64,000 nucleotides of DNA from CAZSXU01 sp964610505 (GTDB lineage Bacteria; Arandabacterota; Arandabacteria; JAGLYR01): positions 92,952 to 156,951 of the forward strand of contig CAZSXU010000005.1 of NCBI GenBank assembly GCA_964610505.1, in the 5' to 3' direction. The position numbers and the translations under genes are program-made. Below, one piece after another: positions 61,316-64,000 of the stretch. The stretch's first letter is position 1. Each line of letters opens with the position of its first letter. Under the pieces are notes generated by a model that was not told where the DNA came from, made no database searches, and was given only the letters and a program-made list of their open reading frames with translations.

Positions 61316-62776
61316 TCACCTCTTCGTGACCAGGCTGCAGGACTCATCCACTTCGAAACTCACGGAACTGGACCGCGTCCGGACTCTCGGATCATATCTG
61401 TAGTTATAGGCGAACACCTCGAATACGTGCGTTCCGGGCGTAACGACCGTGCTCCAGTAGGTTCGGGCGGCCGTCGCCGAGGACGGGAGTACAAGTCCTT
61501 CGTCGATCGTATAGAAGAAACGCACCGGTGCCCCGATGTCGTTGTCCTCATCCGTGGCCGACCAGGTGAAATAGGCCACACAGAGCGTATCCACCGGCAC
61601 TCCGCCGCTCATCACCACTGAATCGGAGACCGAGACGGCCGGAACCGAGACGACCGGCGGGAAATTGACCAGGAACTCCAGATATGCCGGAGTCCCCTCG
61701 GAGCGCTTCCGGTCGTCCAGGGCGAACACACTCAGCTCGAACGGTCCCTGAAGGGTCCCTCGCAGGGTCACGGATCCAAACCGCGTGGAATCCGGGTAAT
61801 CCATCCAACCCGTCGACCACTCCTGCTGTTGAAGAAGATCGGGACCGCGCAAGAGAACGAGCGATTTTCGAGGCTCACCGTCGATATCCGTCGCGTGCCA
61901 GACCACCTCAATGGACGATCCGTCAGGCAGCGTGTCGGCAACGGTGCCGGTTGAGAAGTCCAGAGACAACCGCTCAGATGAGCCGTAGGGGGTATAGTAC
62001 AGACTATCGATCACACTCTCCGGGTCTTTGTTCACCACAAAACGATAGCGGAACGAAGGGGACATCTCCGCCCAGGCATCATCGCGGGCCTTGATGTAAA
62101 AGCTGTGAGAACCTGAGGTCAGAAACATGGGAGCGGGGTACACCACCGACTTCACCCCTACGTCCACCCACTGGTACCCCTCGTTGTCCAGCTTGTACGC
62201 AAACGCCGTAATGACACCGTCACGGTCCCGCCCGTCCCAGGCGAAGAGAATGGGTCGGTCGTCGTCCATCCGGAGCGTGTCCACGGTGGACAACGCAGGG
62301 AGGCAAGCCAGAGTGTCCCCCGTGGCGGACAGGCTGCAGATCGGAGCCGGCAACATCCACACCTCGGGCATGTAATCGTCCCTTGCGAAGAACCGAAGGG
62401 CCGCCGGGGTCGGATCCCCCTTCCCCTCGTTGTCGATGGCGGCCACGAAGAACTCGTGGTACCTCAGCAAGGGGTCATTCGCCGTGAAAACAAACACGGT
62501 ATCCGTTTTCGACGTGCGACTCCACGATCCGGGTTCAACCGTATCGTCGATCGCATAGCGGAACTGCGTGACGATGCCGTCCGCATCCCGCCCATACCAG
62601 AACATGTGGACCCTGAAATTCGTATCCGTACTCTCGGCCGGGGCATCCGTAACGATCGTCTCGGGCGGGAGATTGCGGTCCGGAAGGAGAACATCCTCCT
62701 CCTCGCAGGAAAAGACCCCCAACAGCGCCAACACCAAGACGGCCGCAGTGGCGACCGAGATCACTCCCCTTCGCAT
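61316..62776 (-). CDS. Lipoprotein with Ig-like modules
   Basis: 486 residues from ATG 62776. Signal MRRGVISVATAAVLVLALLG with lipobox GVFSC, then EEEDVLLPD. Modules with the pattern W-x-G-x-D-x-D-G-x-(V/I)-x-x-(F/Y)-x-Y: MFWYGRDADGIVTQFRYAID, FAWDGRDRDGVITAFAYKLD and EVVWHATDIDG. The N-terminal stretch NLPPETIVTDAPAEST parallels NQVPETVLSNAPPQG in the gene that follows 53 bases downstream. First gene after the consensus promoter at 62869-62897. Such proteins are common and unassigned in these lineages. Confidence 0.77.
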   Translation of the reverse strand: MRRGVISVATAAVLVLALLGVFSCEEEDVLLPDRNLPPETIVTDAPAESTDTNFRVHMFWYGRDADGIVTQFRYAIDDTVEPGSWSRTSKTDTVFVFTANDPLLRYHEFFVAAIDNEGKGDPTPAALRFFARDDYMPEVWMLPAPICSLSATGDTLACLPALSTVDTLRMDDDRPILFAWDGRDRDGVITAFAYKLDNEGYQWVDVGVKSVVYPAPMFLTSGSHSFYIKARDDAWAEMSPSFRYRFVVNKDPESVIDSLYYTPYGSSERLSLDFSTGTVADTLPDGSSIEVVWHATDIDGEPRKSLVLLRGPDLLQQQEWSTGWMDYPDSTRFGSVTLRGTLQGPFELSVFALDDRKRSEGTPAYLEFLVNFPPVVSVPAVSVSDSVVMSGGVPVDTLCVAYFTWSATDEDNDIGAPVRFFYTIDEGLVLPSSATAARTYWSTVVTPGTHVFEVFAYNYRYDPRVRTRSSSVSFEVDESCSLVTKR

Positions 62777-62868
62777 GTGTACATCACCCCGTGAACACGT
62801 CCGTTCAATAACACCCGCGGGAACGAGACTCCCCCATTCCCTTCCCCGTACCGCTGATAATCCATCAC

Positions 62869-62897
62869 ACTATACCCAAGCGCCTCGGGGGTGTCAA
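62869..62897 (-). promoter_or_regulatory. Consensus promoter of the lipoprotein run
   Basis: Minus strand TTGACA (62897-62892), 17 bases, TATAGT (62874-62869), about 90 bases before the ATG at 62776. Confidence 0.75.
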
Positions 62898-63191
62898 CAC
62901 AAAAACAGTCACGCCCATTGGCGCTCGCGCGACCTGCTAACTTGTTGTTCTGCAAAGCGCAAGTTCCCCGCGAGGAACTTCCATGGACATCGCTCGCGCG
63001 CCGGCAGGAAACCGCCGGCCGGTTGCCAAAAACGCGAAACACGCGGGACCCATGGTTTCGGGGTTCGGACGTTTCGTTTCCCGCTTCATCGAGGCACTGT
63101 AACCCGCCTCTCCCTTTTCCTGCCCCTGTAAGGCTCACCCTTGTGCCGAGCGACTTGGCATGTCGCCTTCTTCTTTGTCACCTTTTCTCCC

Positions 63192-63253
63192 GTACGGGCC
63201 TTTTGCCGCGGGAAACATCCGGCGTCTCTTGGCCGCGAGCGTGAGTGAGGTCT
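63192..63253 (+). repeat. Dispersed intergenic repeat, copy B
   Basis: Partner of 15537-15597, same orientation. Shared words: GTACGGGCCTT, GGCGTCTCTTGGCC, GAGCGTGAGTGA. Confidence 0.75.
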
Positions 63254-63425
63254 TGGATCCGCACGGAGGGCGGCAATCTGCTCGGACCGAAAGGCTACGC
63301 TCGGGCCTGCGATCCGGCGGACGTTCCCCGCGCCCGGCCCGAGGATGGTGTGTTCCGGCTTTCGGCTTTCGGCTTTCGGTGTTGTACTCCATCTTCGTCA
63401 CCTTGCGGGAAAGACGGCTCTGGGT

Positions 63426-63444
63426 AATCTGTGCAATCTGTGGC
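63426..63444 (+). repeat. AATCTGTG-type dispersed element
   Basis: AATCTGTGCAATCTGTGGC, nearly the same as 15634-15651. It follows repeat copy B, as in the first locus. Confidence 0.65.
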
Positions 63445-63477
63445 GGCAGGGTTGTTGTCTTTCCGCCTCTCTCCAGG

Positions 63478-63517
63478 GCAAAGAGAAAGGGCCGTCCGGG
63501 TTTCCCCGGACGGCCCT
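63478..63517 (-). terminator. Intrinsic terminator of the truncated secreted gene
   Basis: Perfect 13-pair hairpin AGGGCCGTCCGGG-TTTC-CCCGGACGGCCCT (63488-63517); on the minus strand TTTCTCTTT follows. It lies about 60 bases past the stop at 63576. Confidence 0.88.
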
Positions 63518-63575
63518 CGTGACTCTTCGAGAAGAGTCGGCCAAGGCCCGATTGGCCAAGGCCTGTCAGCCCAGG

Positions 63576-64000
63576 CTACTTAAGCAGAATCATCTTCTTC
63601 GTGGCGGTGAATTCACTCGCCGCCATCTTGCAGAAGTAGATTCCGCTGGAAACCAGCTGGCCGTTGTCGTTGGTTCCATCCCAATGCACGGCGTGGCTAC
63701 CGGCCTGCATGGACTTGTCAACCAACGTCTTCACCACCTGGCCCCTGACGTTGTAGACCTTAAGGCTTACCCGACCGTTCTCCCGGATCGAGAAGTTGAT
63801 GTCGGTATCCGGATTGAACGGGTTCGGGTAGTTCTGCCCGAGCGAGTACGCGTAGTGAGCCGGCGGGACAAAATCGCTCTCCACGCCTGCCAAGCACGGT
63901 ACGAGCCCGAACACGTTGATGAGGACGTCTTCCATGATCTCGTAACGTCCCTTGTAGGTGCGATCGCAGGTGACCTCGCAGGAGTCGACACACGCCGTCA
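63576..64000 (-). CDS. C-terminal part of a secreted protein with FlgD-like sorting domain (5' end outside window)
   Basis: The frame is open through the window edge, giving about 140 residues. The visible N part (VDSCEVTCDRTYKGRYEIM) has Cys pairs and leads into VLINVFGLVPCLAGVESDF. The end YSLGQNYPNPFNPDTDINFS to TATKKMILLK is a classic type-A sorting domain: NPFNP turn, strands GRVSLKVYNVRGQVVKTL, AVHWDGTNDNGQLVSSGIYF. The function of the main body cannot be read. Confidence 0.88.
   Translation of the reverse strand, partial: TACVDSCEVTCDRTYKGRYEIMEDVLINVFGLVPCLAGVESDFVPPAHYAYSLGQNYPNPFNPDTDINFSIRENGRVSLKVYNVRGQVVKTLVDKSMQAGSHAVHWDGTNDNGQLVSSGIYFCKMAASEFTATKKMILLK

Larger units (their letters stand above)
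62777..63575. other. Intergenic region with promoter, repeats and terminator, 799 bases
   Basis: Holds the promoter at 62869-62897, repeat copy B (63192-63253), a triple CTTTCGG microrepeat near 63357-63380, the AATCTGTG element (63426-63444) and the terminator at 63478-63517. I find no gene on either strand. Confidence 0.65.

Noticed and set aside
62891..63522. Open frames in the long spacer on the plus strand
   Set aside because: They run through dispersed repeats and a microrepeat and have no ribosome site or domain.

Overview
The window looks like one scaffold from a metagenome-assembled genome of a high-GC, diderm, heterotrophic bacterium. It contains a 100-base run of N (41031-41130) inside a tandem repeat, which is a scaffolding gap. 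Many secreted proteins end in FlgD-like/type-A sorting domains with NPFNP-type linkers. There are Omp85-like and PEGA proteins, lipoproteins and an alternative GlmU. Promoters are of the classical TTGACA-17-TATAAT kind rather than the Bacteroidota kind. Together this suggests a lineage at the edge of the FCB superphylum (Eisenbacteria, Krumholzibacteria, Latescibacteria or similar). That placement is inference; there is no rRNA in the window. I saw no tRNA, rRNA, CRISPR array, transposase or prophage gene.

Layout. 1-9876 (all minus strand): a secreted carbohydrate-active cluster. It has a truncated TIM-barrel glycosidase, two CBM-like proteins, a large DUF6259/GH101-like protein with a sorting domain, a third CBM-like protein and a GH5 enzyme with CBM modules and a sorting domain. 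10103-16097 (plus): an operon from propionyl-CoA to succinyl-CoA: carboxyltransferase, biotin carboxylase, biotin carrier, methylmalonyl-CoA mutase large subunit and epimerase. 16319-25375 (minus): a converging run, read from a strong promoter at 25347-25375. It encodes cobalamin adenosyltransferase, MeaB chaperone, a second acyl-CoA mutase large subunit, a B12-binding small subunit, acyl-CoA dehydrogenase, thiolase, 3-hydroxyacyl-CoA dehydrogenase, a STAS protein and a GlmU-like enzyme. The two blocks together handle propionyl/methylmalonyl-CoA and short-chain acyl-CoA metabolism, with their own B12 loading.

25634-33877: a small membrane protein, a SEC-C protein, a ROK sugar kinase, a CNNM/CorC-type membrane protein, Lon protease, the RtcB-archease RNA repair pair and RNA polymerase omega. 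34076-40809: an overlapping set of envelope genes (NHL-propeller protein, PEGA protein, PQQ-type propeller), a metallopeptidase-TolB-Omp85 fusion and a family-4 uracil-DNA glycosylase. 40898-41206: palindromic tandem array and gap. 41207-44728: HU, an XRE-cupin regulator, FHA and zinc-ribbon proteins, an IHF/HU-like protein and a fourth CBM-like secreted protein. 44918-47747: GT9 glycosyltransferase, flippase-like membrane protein, ribosomal protein L35 away from its usual partners and a 61-residue zinc-ribbon protein. 48251-54817: a sigma-54 activator with a degenerate receiver, a GT39-like/TPR membrane protein and pyruvate phosphate dikinase. 54945-64000: a subtilisin-like protease, a DUF4438 protein, three exported proteins or lipoproteins, and the C-terminal end of another secreted protein.

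The most unusual signals are: a shared C-terminal W-x-x-[ILV]-K motif on four small secreted CBM-like proteins, distinct from the FlgD-like sorting domain on their neighbours; the metallopeptidase-propeller-barrel fusion; two acyl-CoA mutases that differ at an active-site aromatic residue; a promoter-terminator-SEC-C arrangement; and several families of intergenic repeats, one of which broke the assembly.
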